A stretch of DNA of 64,000 nt from CAKZQX01 sp034436755 (lineage in GTDB: Bacteria; Chloroflexota; Chloroflexia; Chloroflexales; Chloroflexaceae), in assembly GCA_034436755.1 (NCBI GenBank), contig DAOTVB010000193.1, positions 5,959-69,958 on the forward strand, in the 5' to 3' direction. Of the stretch, positions 52,524 to 61,246 are shown piece by piece; the first letter of the stretch is position 1; each line of letters opens with the position of its first letter. The notes under the pieces were generated by a model. The model was not told the DNA's origin, made no database searches, and was given only the letters and a program-made list of their open reading frames with translations. The translations under genes were made by a program, and so were the position numbers.

Positions 52524-54974
52524 TTACACCCGCTTCAGGCGGGCCTGCTTCGCCGCCAGTTTCTTCTCCCCGCCCCGGTCAAATATCACCGTCACAATCA
52601 GATCGTCCGGCGGCCCGGCGACTGCCTTGACCGTTCCCGCACCAAAGCGCGGATGCCGCACCCGGTCATTGCGCTGGAACATTCCGCTTCCGCCACTGTC
52701 AGACCGCCGGGCAACTGGTTCCGGCTGCGGTTGCTCCGCCGGAGCCAGCAGTTGCCAGAGGCTGACCAGGTCGGGTGGCGTGGCGTTTGTGCCGGCAGAC
52801 CGGGCCGCACGTTGCTGCTGTGGGTTGAGAAGCAGTTGCTGGATCATGGATGCCACGCCGGCGCGCGTATCGGGGGATACCGGCCACCAGCGGCTAAAGT
52901 AGCGCTCCAGATGGTAGCGCGGTGGGTAGCGCGCCATCACCAGCGCATCCTGGCGGCCCCAGGTTGCCGGGTCGCGGGCCAGCGAAGACTGCATGGCACT
53001 GACCGCGTCAAGCGTCTGGCGATACTCGGCCTCGCGCAGGAAGGGCGAGATCGGTACATGCTTCAGGCAGTAGACCCGCAGATGCAACTGCGAGCGGGTA
53101 ATTGCCACATAGAGCAGGCGGCGCTCCTCCTCGATCCGCTCCTCCTCGCCAAAGGGGAAGGTGCCCTCATTGCAGTGCGGAATAAAGACCACCGGCCACT
53201 CCAGCCCCTTCGAGCGAAAAATTGTCGTGATGGTCACGCGCGCCTCCTGCGCCGCGCTATCGTCGACCACTGCTGCCGCAGAGTCCTGCAGATGTTGCAA
53301 GAAGGCGGGAACGCTGCCGCGATCCTGGGCATAGTCCAGTAGCGCGGTGACATTGGCCGCCTTACCCTCGCCTGTCTCCGGGAAGCCGCTGCTCTCGCGC
53401 AGGTAGTCGCGGTAGCCGAGGCGGGCATCCAACTCCTGCAAGACCTGGCTCGCCGGGAGATCTGTATCAACGCCGGCCAGCCAGGCGAAGAGGTCGGCCA
53501 GTTGCGTAATTTTCTCTGCACGCCGCACCTGCGTCAGATCAGCGCTGGTCGCCCGTAGCGCCTGACTCAACGGCAGCCGCTGCCGGAGCACCAGTTCGCG
53601 CACCTTGTCGCTCCAGTCGCGGGAGAGGTAGCGCTTCGGCTGGTTGTAGATGTTGCGCCAGGCATCCCCCAGCTTCGTCACCTGCTCCGGTGTCAACACC
53701 ACGCCCGCCTGCAGATCGCGCTCGATCAGCCCCAGGTGCAGATAGTTCAGCAGCGTCAGAATCTCGGCGCGCTGGTAGAAGGGCACGCCACCGACGATGC
53801 GGTAGGGAATCGCGGCGGCGATTAAGAAGTGTTCGATATAGGGCGTCTGCGCATAGATCCGTACCAGGACCGCCACTTCGTCCGGCGGACGGCCCGCCGC
53901 AAGTTCGGCCTGGATCTCCTGGACCAGACCGCGCCCCAGGTGGGCATGACTCTCCGCAAAGGCGACCCGGGTGTAACCGGCGAAGCCCTGCGTCAGGCCC
54001 AGGCGTTTGGTCTGGCGCTTGCGGTTGTGCTCAATCACGCGGTTTGCCAGCACCACCTGCGAAGCCTTGCAGCGGAAGTTGTCATCGATCAAGTAGACCT
54101 GCGCATCATAGCGCTGCTGAAAGTTCAGGATAAAACGCGGGTCCGCGCCGCGCCACTCATAGATTGTCTGGTCGTCGTCGCCAATTGCCATATAGTTGCG
54201 GTGCGGAGCGGTCAGCAGATCCAGGATCTCGGCCTGCGCCAGATTCACATCCTGGAACTCATCCACCAGCACACACTCGGCCTGGTGACGAAACTCGGCC
54301 AGCAGATCGGCATGCCGGACCAGCAGTTCCCAGCCGGTCATCAGCATATCATCAAAGGTAATCTGCCCCTGTTCACAGCGAAGCTCCTCAAACAGGCGGT
54401 AGAGATCGAGGTACCAGGCGAGGTTTTCGGGCGGTTGTGCCTGCGTTGCCACGGTTTGACCGAGGGGTGGCAGATCGGCCTGCTCCAGGTTAGCGTAGCG
54501 CAGATTGCCCTTGCATGCGCTAACAAAAGTGAGAAAGTCCTCAACATCCATCCCCTCCAGTTCATCGCGGTAAGCCACCCGCCGACTGCGTGCCAGCGCC
54601 AGCGTCTGGTAAACGATGCTGCGTGAGAGATCGGACTCGTCGGAGTTGTCGAACGCGACACGGGGGAGATAGCCGCGCTGCTGGGCCCGGCGGATCACAC
54701 GATATCCCAGCGCGTGGAGCGTTACCAGGCGTACATCGGCGCAGTGCGGCCAGCGCTTGAGCACCGTACGAATATCCTGAACGGTGGCCCGGCTAAACGA
54801 GGTTGCCAGAATGCGGTCAGGCGGAAAAATCTGTTCGCGCGCCAGGCGTTCGATCCGCCGCACCATCGCGGTGGTTTTTCCGGCACCAGCAACGGCAAAC
54901 ACCAGCGCCGGCCCGATATTATGATCGACAATCGCCTGCTGCTGCTCGGTCAGGGGTTTGGAAGGAGCTGTCAT
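52524..54974 (-). CDS. UvrD/PcrA-type superfamily 1 DNA helicase
   Basis: An 816-aa 3'-5' helicase: Q motif LTEQQQAIVDH, Walker A FAVAGAGKTTAMV, DDMLMTGWELL, Walker B VLVDEFQDVNLAQ, motif III AIGDDDQTIYEWRGADP, motif V TIFRSKGLEWPVVFIPHCNEGTFPF and motif VI EERRLLYVAITRSQLHL. The C-terminal 55 residues (FQRNDRVRHPRFGAGTVKAVAGPPDDLIVTVIFD) are the Tudor-like PcrA/UvrD tail that contacts RNA polymerase in homologues. Likely roles are excision repair and removal of replication blocks. Intact and apparently monocistronic. Confidence 0.92.
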   Translation of the reverse strand: MTAPSKPLTEQQQAIVDHNIGPALVFAVAGAGKTTAMVRRIERLAREQIFPPDRILATSFSRATVQDIRTVLKRWPHCADVRLVTLHALGYRVIRRAQQRGYLPRVAFDNSDESDLSRSIVYQTLALARSRRVAYRDELEGMDVEDFLTFVSACKGNLRYANLEQADLPPLGQTVATQAQPPENLAWYLDLYRLFEELRCEQGQITFDDMLMTGWELLVRHADLLAEFRHQAECVLVDEFQDVNLAQAEILDLLTAPHRNYMAIGDDDQTIYEWRGADPRFILNFQQRYDAQVYLIDDNFRCKASQVVLANRVIEHNRKRQTKRLGLTQGFAGYTRVAFAESHAHLGRGLVQEIQAELAAGRPPDEVAVLVRIYAQTPYIEHFLIAAAIPYRIVGGVPFYQRAEILTLLNYLHLGLIERDLQAGVVLTPEQVTKLGDAWRNIYNQPKRYLSRDWSDKVRELVLRQRLPLSQALRATSADLTQVRRAEKITQLADLFAWLAGVDTDLPASQVLQELDARLGYRDYLRESSGFPETGEGKAANVTALLDYAQDRGSVPAFLQHLQDSAAAVVDDSAAQEARVTITTIFRSKGLEWPVVFIPHCNEGTFPFGEEERIEEERRLLYVAITRSQLHLRVYCLKHVPISPFLREAEYRQTLDAVSAMQSSLARDPATWGRQDALVMARYPPRYHLERYFSRWWPVSPDTRAGVASMIQQLLLNPQQQRAARSAGTNATPPDLVSLWQLLAPAEQPQPEPVARRSDSGGSGMFQRNDRVRHPRFGAGTVKAVAGPPDDLIVTVIFDRGGEKKLAAKQARLKRV

Positions 54975-55016
54975 AGGCGCTGTTCCTGTTGATTGAGTAG
55001 GGCAATGAATGGCCGA

Positions 55017-55517
55017 CTAATGCTGAATAAGCTCCGGTTCGAGGAAGCCGTCGGTATGCACGATATGCTTGATCGTCTGCGGCAGGTTCAGGAGTTCCTG
55101 CCGGAGGAAGGCCGGATAGAGGGGCGCATCTGCCAGGGAGTCCAGGGGCAGCCAGCGGAAGAGAATTTTGCGCTGCTTCTCCCAGCCGATGATGTCGTCA
55201 TCTTTGATGTAGAGATGCGGATCGGGGGGCAGATGCATCAGGAAGTAGAGTCCCAGTTCGTGGAAGGCGCGGTGCCGGTGCCAGAAGAAATTCTCGCCGA
55301 TCCAGAGCAGTCGTTCAACGGTGACTTCTACATCGAGTTCCTCACACATCTCGCGCTTGAGTGAGGTTGTCGCGGTCTCCAGCAGTTCGGCCCGCCCACC
55401 CGGCAGGAAAAAGATATCATCCCAACCGCCGCGCTGCATGAAAACATGCCCCTCGTGCAGCGCAATCCCGGCAACCCGATAACTAAATCTGACACTGCCA
55501 TCGTCAAATGTAATCAT
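55017..55517 (-). CDS. Nudix hydrolase
   Basis: A 166-aa protein with a complete Nudix box, GGRAELLETATTSLKREMCEE, preceded by HVFMQRGGWDDIFFLPGG. GenBank-like relatives are often annotated as ADP-ribose or nucleotide pyrophosphatases; substrate not determinable. A second Nudix-fold protein (nrtR) in the window is unrelated in context. It lies 42 nt upstream of the helicase gene on the same strand. Confidence 0.87.
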   Translation of the reverse strand: MITFDDGSVRFSYRVAGIALHEGHVFMQRGGWDDIFFLPGGRAELLETATTSLKREMCEELDVEVTVERLLWIGENFFWHRHRAFHELGLYFLMHLPPDPHLYIKDDDIIGWEKQRKILFRWLPLDSLADAPLYPAFLRQELLNLPQTIKHIVHTDGFLEPELIQH

Positions 55518-55605
55518 TGCTGCTCCGATGCTGTCAAAAACGTTGTTTATTCTCTCGTGAGCAGTATACCATTAGAATGTTTCGCGTGTGCGACCTATCG
55601 CCCAT

Positions 55606-56003
55606 CTAGTTGAGCAGCAGCACCTCCTGATCGTGCTGCCGCATACGCTCATTGCTCCGGATCACCTGTTCATGACACGACTTACGCGGTGGTTCCACAA
55701 ACTGGACATTTGCCCAGGTGGACGCCCGATTCGCCTGCGGCAGCATGGTACATTTTGATCTTTTTTCACAAAACATTTGCACTTTGTGCAAATGTTTTGT
55801 GAAAAAAGATGGTTTCTTCCGCCCTGCCGGAGGCGGAATCTCCTATCGGGTCAACGACCGCGTAAGTCGTGTTCATGAGCGCAGTGAAGCTGTATCGCAC
55901 CCTGCTTGCGCTCGGTGATATTCAGGAATGCACCGCTCAGGATCACAGGCTGCCGCTGATCCTTGCAGATACTCTCGCCATGTTCATTGCAGGATTGGAT
56001 ACT
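55606..56003 (-). pseudogene. PAS/PAC sensor fragment interrupted by MITE J
   Basis: If the MITE and one copy of its TCATG duplication are removed, a single minus-strand frame reads NEHGESICKDQRQPVILSGA, then FLNITERKQ, then HEQVIRSNERMRQHDQEVLLLN and a stop. The PAC signature (GxPV-SGxFxxITERKQ) is clear. It has no start: upstream it runs into the stop of the PAS-STAS gene in the same frame. It is a relic of a PAS sensor gene, 5' truncated and then hit by the MITE. Confidence 0.65.
55675..55872. repeat. MITE copy J with TCATG target duplication
   Basis: Ends ACACGACTTACGCGGT and, inverted, ACCGCGTAAGTCGTGT, exact complements. Full central hairpin, about 25-bp exact stem (core CACAAAACATTTGCAC) with a 3-nt loop. 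TCATG flanks both sides (55670-55674 and 55873-55877). This is the best-preserved copy and gives the family consensus: 198 bp. Confidence 0.92.
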
Positions 56004-57197
56004 TTACATCTGGTTTAGCACCACCGCAATTCCCGACTGCAGCGTTCCATACGTGCGGATGCCCTCCAGGTTCGCGCCGAGATGTACCAGCGTCTGGGCA
56101 ATCTGGGGCTGAATGCCGGTGAGTACCACCTGGGCACCAAGCAGGCGCACGGCCTGGGCAACCTGGATCAGCGCCTGCGCCACCTGGGTATCTACCACCT
56201 GTACGCCGGTAATGTCAATAATTGCCAGGTTGGCCTGATGCTGGGCAACTCCATTCAATAGGAACTCCATCACCATCTGCGCCCGTTGACTATCCATCGT
56301 ACCAACCAGGGGCATTATCAGCACCCCCGGCATAATCGGCAGCAGGGGGGTCGAAAGTTCACGTAGCGCATCCCGCTGCGCATCGATGACCTGCTGCTGC
56401 AACGAAGCACGCTCAATTTCCGCCTGCTTCTGTGCCGTGATGTCGAAAGCAAATGCACCCACGGCATACACTCGCCCCTGGGCATCATGGAGGGGAAATT
56501 TGATATTGTGATAAATACGCTGTTCACCGCCTTGCCGGATCACATCTTCGATATCGATGGCCTGACCTTCAGCCAGCACCCGTGCGTCATGCGCCTGGAT
56601 ATTCTTTGCCAACTCTGGAGGAAACAGATCATAATCAGTCTTTCCTACAATCTCTTCACGCGACTGGTTTAATGCCTGCTCCACTTGTCGATTGAACAGG
56701 ATATAGCGCCCGTGCTCATCTTTCACATAAATCACCATCGGTGAGTTGTCCAGCAGCGATTGCAGCAATCGCGCATGTTCCTCCTGCTCAGTGATATCGA
56801 TAGAGATGCCACCGATCCCGATCAGGGTTCCGTCTTCGCCACGGATCGGGAACTTGATCGACCGATAGGTATGCACGCCATCTGCCTGCGGAACATAATC
56901 TTCGGTTTCGGAGACAGCATCCGCCTCCAATGCCTGCTGATCCGTTTCTCGAAATCCCGCGACCAAGTCCGCCGGGAACAGGTCGGCATCGCGTTTTCCA
57001 GTGATTGCCTGCGGCTCCATTCCCAGCACATCCGCATGGGCGTGATTAACCTGTTGAAACACGCCCGCAGGGTCACGTATATAGACAACAGCAGGCATTG
57101 CCTCAATCACTGCCTGAAGTGTGGCCTGCTGTCGTGCCAATTCCGTACGTAGACGGGCGTTTTCTTGCTGTAGTTCATCGATGGTGGTCATTATCAT
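56004..57197 (-). CDS. PAS-PAS-STAS regulator (RsbR-like)
   Basis: A 397-aa protein: N-terminal coiled coil (LQQENARLRTELARQQATLQAVIEA), PAS domain 1 (VVYIRDPAGVFQQVNHAHADVLGM to ISIDITEQEEH), PAS domain 2 (MVIYVKDEHGRYILFNRQVEQALN to FAFDITAQKQAE). Then a linker and a STAS domain with LPIMPGVLIMPLVGTMDSQRAQMVMEFLL and IIDITGVQVVDTQVAQAL, where the Thr/Ser phospho-sites of RsbR lie. RsbR proteins assemble stressosomes; no RsbS, RsbT or sigma factor is adjacent. Its start overlaps the methyltransferase stop by four bases (ATGA). Confidence 0.88.
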   Translation of the reverse strand: MIMTTIDELQQENARLRTELARQQATLQAVIEAMPAVVYIRDPAGVFQQVNHAHADVLGMEPQAITGKRDADLFPADLVAGFRETDQQALEADAVSETEDYVPQADGVHTYRSIKFPIRGEDGTLIGIGGISIDITEQEEHARLLQSLLDNSPMVIYVKDEHGRYILFNRQVEQALNQSREEIVGKTDYDLFPPELAKNIQAHDARVLAEGQAIDIEDVIRQGGEQRIYHNIKFPLHDAQGRVYAVGAFAFDITAQKQAEIERASLQQQVIDAQRDALRELSTPLLPIMPGVLIMPLVGTMDSQRAQMVMEFLLNGVAQHQANLAIIDITGVQVVDTQVAQALIQVAQAVRLLGAQVVLTGIQPQIAQTLVHLGANLEGIRTYGTLQSGIAVVLNQM

Positions 57198-58210
57198 TCA
57201 ACTCCTATGCATTCAAGAATCGTCAGGGGAGTACCTGGCACCGCAATTAATCGCTGCACCTGAAATCCCGTCGTATTCAGCAGATGCCGCCACTCGGTCT
57301 CGGTACGTTCGCGGCCCCCATGGGTCGTCACAAGCATATCCACGTCCAAGATTTTCCCAAACGCCGGTTCGCCCGCCGGCGGCACTACCAGTTCAATAAC
57401 CAGCAGCGTTGCTGACGGAGGCATATTATGCCGCACAGTTGTTAAGACCTGGAGCACAGCAGCATCATTCCAGTTGTGGAAGCACCGCTGGATGAGATAG
57501 GTGTCGGCGGAAGGTACTGTCTGAAAGAAGTCTCCAACCGTGAGCGTGCAGCGATCTGCAACGCCTGCCGCCGCCACCAGGGGGCGAGCCTGGGCAATGG
57601 CCGGTTCCAACTCCACCAGTGTGCCGGTCAACGCGGGGTGCGCCTGAAGAATAGCAGTCAGTAACCCGCCGTTGCCACCGCCAAGATCAATCACATGCGT
57701 GCGCGTAGCAAAGGGGTAACTTGCGACGACTGCGGTATTATGCAAAGCCGAGTAGCCGGTCATCGCGCGGTCAAAGAGTACCCGGCTTTCCGGATGCCGC
57801 TGAAGATACTCGAACCGATTCATGCCATAGATATGCTCGAATGCCGATTGTCCGGTTTCCACACTCCACGGCAAATATTCCCAGGTTTTCCATTCCCATT
57901 CATCGTTAAGCAGCATGGACATCCAACGCAGCCCGGCAGGATGGTCACTGCGCAAACAGTCGCCCATCTCCGTCAGCGCGAAGCGGCCCTCGGCATCCTC
58001 CGTCAACACCCCGATGGTGGTCGCTGCGCGCAAGACACGATAGAGCGACGGCGCATGGGTCTGTGTCGCGGCTGCAAGTTCCGTCGCAGATTGAGACGCC
58101 GGGGCGACATGATCCGCTATGCCTAACCGTGCGATCACGTACACAACCCGGGCCATCCACTGTCCAAACACCAGATCAGCCACCTGCTCTACGGGCATCT
58201 TTTCTGCCAT
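57194..58210 (-). CDS. O-methyltransferase, family 2 (acetylserotonin/caffeate-type fold)
   Basis: A 338-aa SAM-dependent methyltransferase. The N-terminal dimerisation winged helix (QWMARVVYVIARLGIADHVA, ATQTHAPSLYRVLRAATTIGVLTED) precedes the Rossmann domain with HVIDLGGGNGGLLTAILQAHP (motif I), VVxxDLP-type TLVELEPAIAQARP, VGDFFQTVPSADTYLIQRCFHNWND (catalytic His) and LLVIELVVPP. The start at 58210 was chosen for GGAGGTCAGG. Coupled to the PAS-STAS gene; substrate unknown. Confidence 0.87.
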   Translation of the reverse strand: MAEKMPVEQVADLVFGQWMARVVYVIARLGIADHVAPASQSATELAAATQTHAPSLYRVLRAATTIGVLTEDAEGRFALTEMGDCLRSDHPAGLRWMSMLLNDEWEWKTWEYLPWSVETGQSAFEHIYGMNRFEYLQRHPESRVLFDRAMTGYSALHNTAVVASYPFATRTHVIDLGGGNGGLLTAILQAHPALTGTLVELEPAIAQARPLVAAAGVADRCTLTVGDFFQTVPSADTYLIQRCFHNWNDAAVLQVLTTVRHNMPPSATLLVIELVVPPAGEPAFGKILDVDMLVTTHGGRERTETEWRHLLNTTGFQVQRLIAVPGTPLTILECIGVE

Positions 58211-58294
58211 CCTGACCTCCACTCTTTCCAAAACAACCGGCACTACAAACATACCCAACCGACATAAATGTCCGCCAGTGACAGTATATCAAAG

Positions 58295-58766
58295 ATAGGA
58301 GTTACGCGGTGGGTGTTCGGACCGCGAACACCACGATATGACACGAGTTACGCGGTCATCCATCCGCCGGCTGGGATGCGCCTCCGGCAGGGTGGAAGAG
58401 TCTATCCTTTTTCACGAAAATTTGGCTCACAGAGCCAAATTTTCGTGAAAAAGATAAACAATGTACCATGCTGCCGCAGGCGAATCGGGGCTTCCATCGG
58501 GGTAACTGTCCGGTTTGAAGGCGCACCGCGTAACTTGTGGATATGAGCGAACACCGCGAAACGGCCAATGCTGCCATGGATCAGGCGATCCGGGTTTGGT
58601 GGCGGATATCGCCTCCGGCAGGGCGGAAGACTCCATGCTTTTTCACAAAAAAATTCACAGCGTGAATTTTTTGTGAAAAAGATAAAAAAGTACCATGCTG
58701 CCGCAGGCGGATCAGGCTTCCATTGAGTAAAATATCCGGTTCGCATGCCAACCGCGTAAGTCGTGT
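58295..58766. repeat. MITE copy L (host of nested copy K) with CAAAG duplication
   Basis: Outer element with ends ATAGGAGTTACGCGGT and, inverted, ACCGCGTAAGTCGTGT. CAAAG flanks both sides (58290-58294 and 58767-58771). Its own central hairpin (stem core CACAAAAAAATTCAC) lies at about 58638-58685. It is interrupted at 58341 by copy K; without K and one ATATG it is about 267 bp. With K it fills the 730-bp gap upstream of the methyltransferase gene. Confidence 0.9.
58341..58540. repeat. MITE copy K, nested in L, with ATATG duplication
   Basis: Ends ACACGAGTTACGCGGT and, inverted, ACCGCGTAACTTGTGG. ATATG flanks both sides (58336-58340 and 58541-58545). Exact 22-bp stem of a distinct sequence (core CACGAAAATTTGGCTC) with loop ACA. 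Arms as in copy C. It inserted into copy L after L had already inserted. Confidence 0.92.
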
Positions 58767-58942
58767 CAAAGAATCTAATCCCTCCGGTAAAAGCGCGCCA
58801 ACGACCATGGAGCCGGGATATGCGCCAGATTATCAACGCGCTCCGGGACATCCTGGTGCGTGGATGCCACGTCCGGCACGACTACCGAAATCGTGCTACG
58901 ATAGGTAGACAGGCGAAAAATTGCAAAAACAAGGAGGGAACA

Positions 58943-60401
58943 GTGCAGTTCGACATGATGATCATTGGCGGATGACCGGCCGGTGTTTCGGCGGCATTGC
59001 GCGCGCGCGCACTGGGCGCAACCGTGGCGCTGGTCGAGCGTGGACAGATGGGTGGAACCTGCACCAACGACGGCTGCGTGCCAACGCGGGTGCTGGCGAA
59101 AACCGCCCGACTGGTGCGCGATGCCCGCCAGTTTCAGACCTACGGCTTGCTGGCCGAACCGCCGCAACTGGATTTTGCCCGCGTGCTGGACCGGGTGCGC
59201 CAGGTTGTCAAACAAATCCATGAGAAAAAACAGGTGATTGATCATCTGACGCAGGCGGGTGTCACCGTCTTTGCGGGTGTCGGCACGGCACACTTTGTCG
59301 ATCCGCACACCGTAGCGCTGGCGGACGGTACCACGCTTCAGGCCAAAAAATTCATTATTTGCGCCGGCGGCCATGCGCGACGGTTGGAGTTTCCCGGCAG
59401 CGAGCATACCCTGACTCACAGCGATGTCTGGAGCCTGTCGGAGTTGCCCCACTCGGTTGTGGTTGTGGGCGGCGCGGCGACCGGCTGCCAGTTAGCCCCA
59501 ATTCTGTCCGACTTTGGCGTGGAGGTCTGGCTGCTCGATGCGGCTCCTCGCATCCTGCCCGCCGAGGATGAACTGGTTTCGCAAACGATCACCCGGCGCT
59601 TTCAGTTGCAGGGAATACGGGTGATTACCGGGATCGAGTCGATCCAGGCAATTGTTCCAGATGCCCGGTTCGGGCTGCGCCTGCACTACACGCAGCATGG
59701 CGAGGAGCGCAATATCCCGATTGCGTCGGTGATTATGGCGGTCGGCTGGGTGGGCAACGCCGATCAACTGAACCTGGCGGCGGCGCAGGTGGAGACCGAG
59801 CGCAGCTATATCAAGGTCAATGATGCGCTGCAAACCTCGGCTCAGCATATCTACGCGGCCGGCGATATTACCGGGCGGATGATGCTGGTGCAGACGGGCA
59901 GCCAGGATGCGCATGTCGCCGCCGAGAATGCCATCCTGGGCGTGGCCCAGCAGCGCCGCTCGGAGATTGTGCCCCACGGCGGGTTTACCGATCCGGAGTA
60001 TGGCAGCGTGGGCCTGACCGAGCAGCAAGCGCGTGACCTGAGTGACTGCATCATCGCCGAAGTGCCCTACACCGACCTGGATCGCGCGGTGGTTGACGGC
60101 CGCACGGAGGGCTTTTGCAAGTTGATCGTGGACCGCGAGACGCACCAGATCCTGGGAGGGCATGTGGTTGGCGAGCAGGCGGTTGAGGTAGTGCAACTCC
60201 TGGCAGCGGGGATTGCGGCAGGGCTACGCGTCGAGCAGTTAGCCGACCTGGAACTGGCCTACCCCACCTTATACCGCCATTGTCGGCAGCGCGGCCCGGC
60301 AGATCGTCCGTGAACTTGATCTGCAGCCGGTGGCGCATGGCTGGCGCGGCCTGCGCCCCATCCGCATCCTGCCGGAGGAGGAGATCCCGGAGGCCGCCTG
60401 A
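58943..60401 (+). pseudogene. FAD-dependent NAD(P)-disulfide oxidoreductase (mercuric reductase/Lpd-like), broken
   Basis: From a GTG with AAGGAGGGAAC upstream, the frame reads MMIIGG-stop-PAGVSAALRARALGATVALVERGQMGGTCTNDGCVPTRVLAK: the third Gly codon of the GGGPAG FAD-binding motif is TGA (58973-58975, GGA expected). The redox pair GGTCTNDGCVP and the rest (VVVGGAATGCQLAPIL, YAAGDITGRMMLVQ, LGGHVVGEQAVEVVQLLAAGI) are intact. An extra T near 60269-60270 then shifts the C-terminus; removing it restores PTYTAIVGSAARQIVREL to a stop at 60399. Downstream frame alone would be 438 aa without the FAD motif. TGA is a normal stop elsewhere in this window. Confidence 0.88.
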
Positions 60402-60453
60402 GCCGGTGATCATGCGCGGCGGCGCAAACCAGACGACCGCCGCCGCGCTCACC

Positions 60454-61242
60454 TTACGCCGCATCTTGCACAAATGCCGCCGTCAACTCGGCGACGCGGG
60501 CATAGCGTCCGTAGATATCCGCCAGCACCGCGTCGTCAACCTGCGGCGCATTGCGGTAGACCTGCTTATCCAGCATGCGGCCCTTCTCGCCACCCGGCCA
60601 GATCCGCCAGGAGTCGTTGTCGATCACATCCGCCACCAGCAACGGCGGCGTGCTGCCGGCTGTGGGCTGTTGATCCGCTGTCGCCACCCCATGCCCAAAC
60701 TCGATCTTGAGATCAACCAGCGTGACCGCCTGCGTGGCCCAGGCCTGCTCCAGCCGGGTAAAGACCTGGCGACCCGTTGCGCACATCTGCTGGACCTCGG
60801 CGGCAGTTGCAATACCCTGGGCGACAATCTCTACCTCGGTGATCTGCGGGTCGTGGTGCAGATCATCCTTGAGGAAGAATTCCACCAGCGGCGGATCAAA
60901 GCGGGTACCCTCGCTCACCTCGGGATGGCGCTTGAGATAGGAGCCAGTCGCCATCCGGCGCATCACCACCTCCAGCGGGAGCATGGCGCAGCGCCGCACC
61001 ACCGTCAGGGCCGGCTCCGGGGCCGCGACAAAGTGCGTGGCAATCCCGGCGCGGTTGAGCAGCATAAACACATTCGCGGTTGTCTGCGCGGCCAGCGCAC
61101 CCTTGCCGGGGATAGTGTTGCGCCGCGCGCCATCCCCGGCGGTAATTCCATCCTTGTGTTGCAGCACCACCAGCGCCGGATCGGTGGGATGCGCATAGAT
61201 AATTTTGGTTTTTCCCTCAGCCAGTTTCTCTCCCAGTTCCAT
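60454..61242 (-). CDS. purC: Phosphoribosylaminoimidazole-succinocarboxamide synthase
   Basis: ATP-dependent joining of aspartate to CAIR in purine synthesis. The 262-aa protein has LAEGKTKIIYAH, the KDGITAGDGARRNTIPGKG loop, VVRRCAMLPLEVVMRRMATGSY, DDLHHDPQ (substrate Asp/His) and LVDLKIEFGHGV. Length and motif order are standard. It starts 4 nt after the stop of the upstream PAS-STAS gene on the same strand. Confidence 0.95.
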   Translation of the reverse strand: MELGEKLAEGKTKIIYAHPTDPALVVLQHKDGITAGDGARRNTIPGKGALAAQTTANVFMLLNRAGIATHFVAAPEPALTVVRRCAMLPLEVVMRRMATGSYLKRHPEVSEGTRFDPPLVEFFLKDDLHHDPQITEVEIVAQGIATAAEVQQMCATGRQVFTRLEQAWATQAVTLVDLKIEFGHGVATADQQPTAGSTPPLLVADVIDNDSWRIWPGGEKGRMLDKQVYRNAPQVDDAVLADIYGRYARVAELTAAFVQDAA

Positions 61243-61246
61243 AGCT

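Noticed and set aside
58943..58990. TGA in the FAD motif as a recoded Gly or selenocysteine codon
   Set aside because: TGA is used as an ordinary stop for many genes here, the expected residue is Gly, no SECIS-like hairpin follows, and a frameshift downstream shows the gene is decaying.
58775..59452. 225-codon minus-strand frame over the start of the flavoprotein gene
   Set aside because: Lies antisense to well conserved redox-site sequence and has no motif or RBS.
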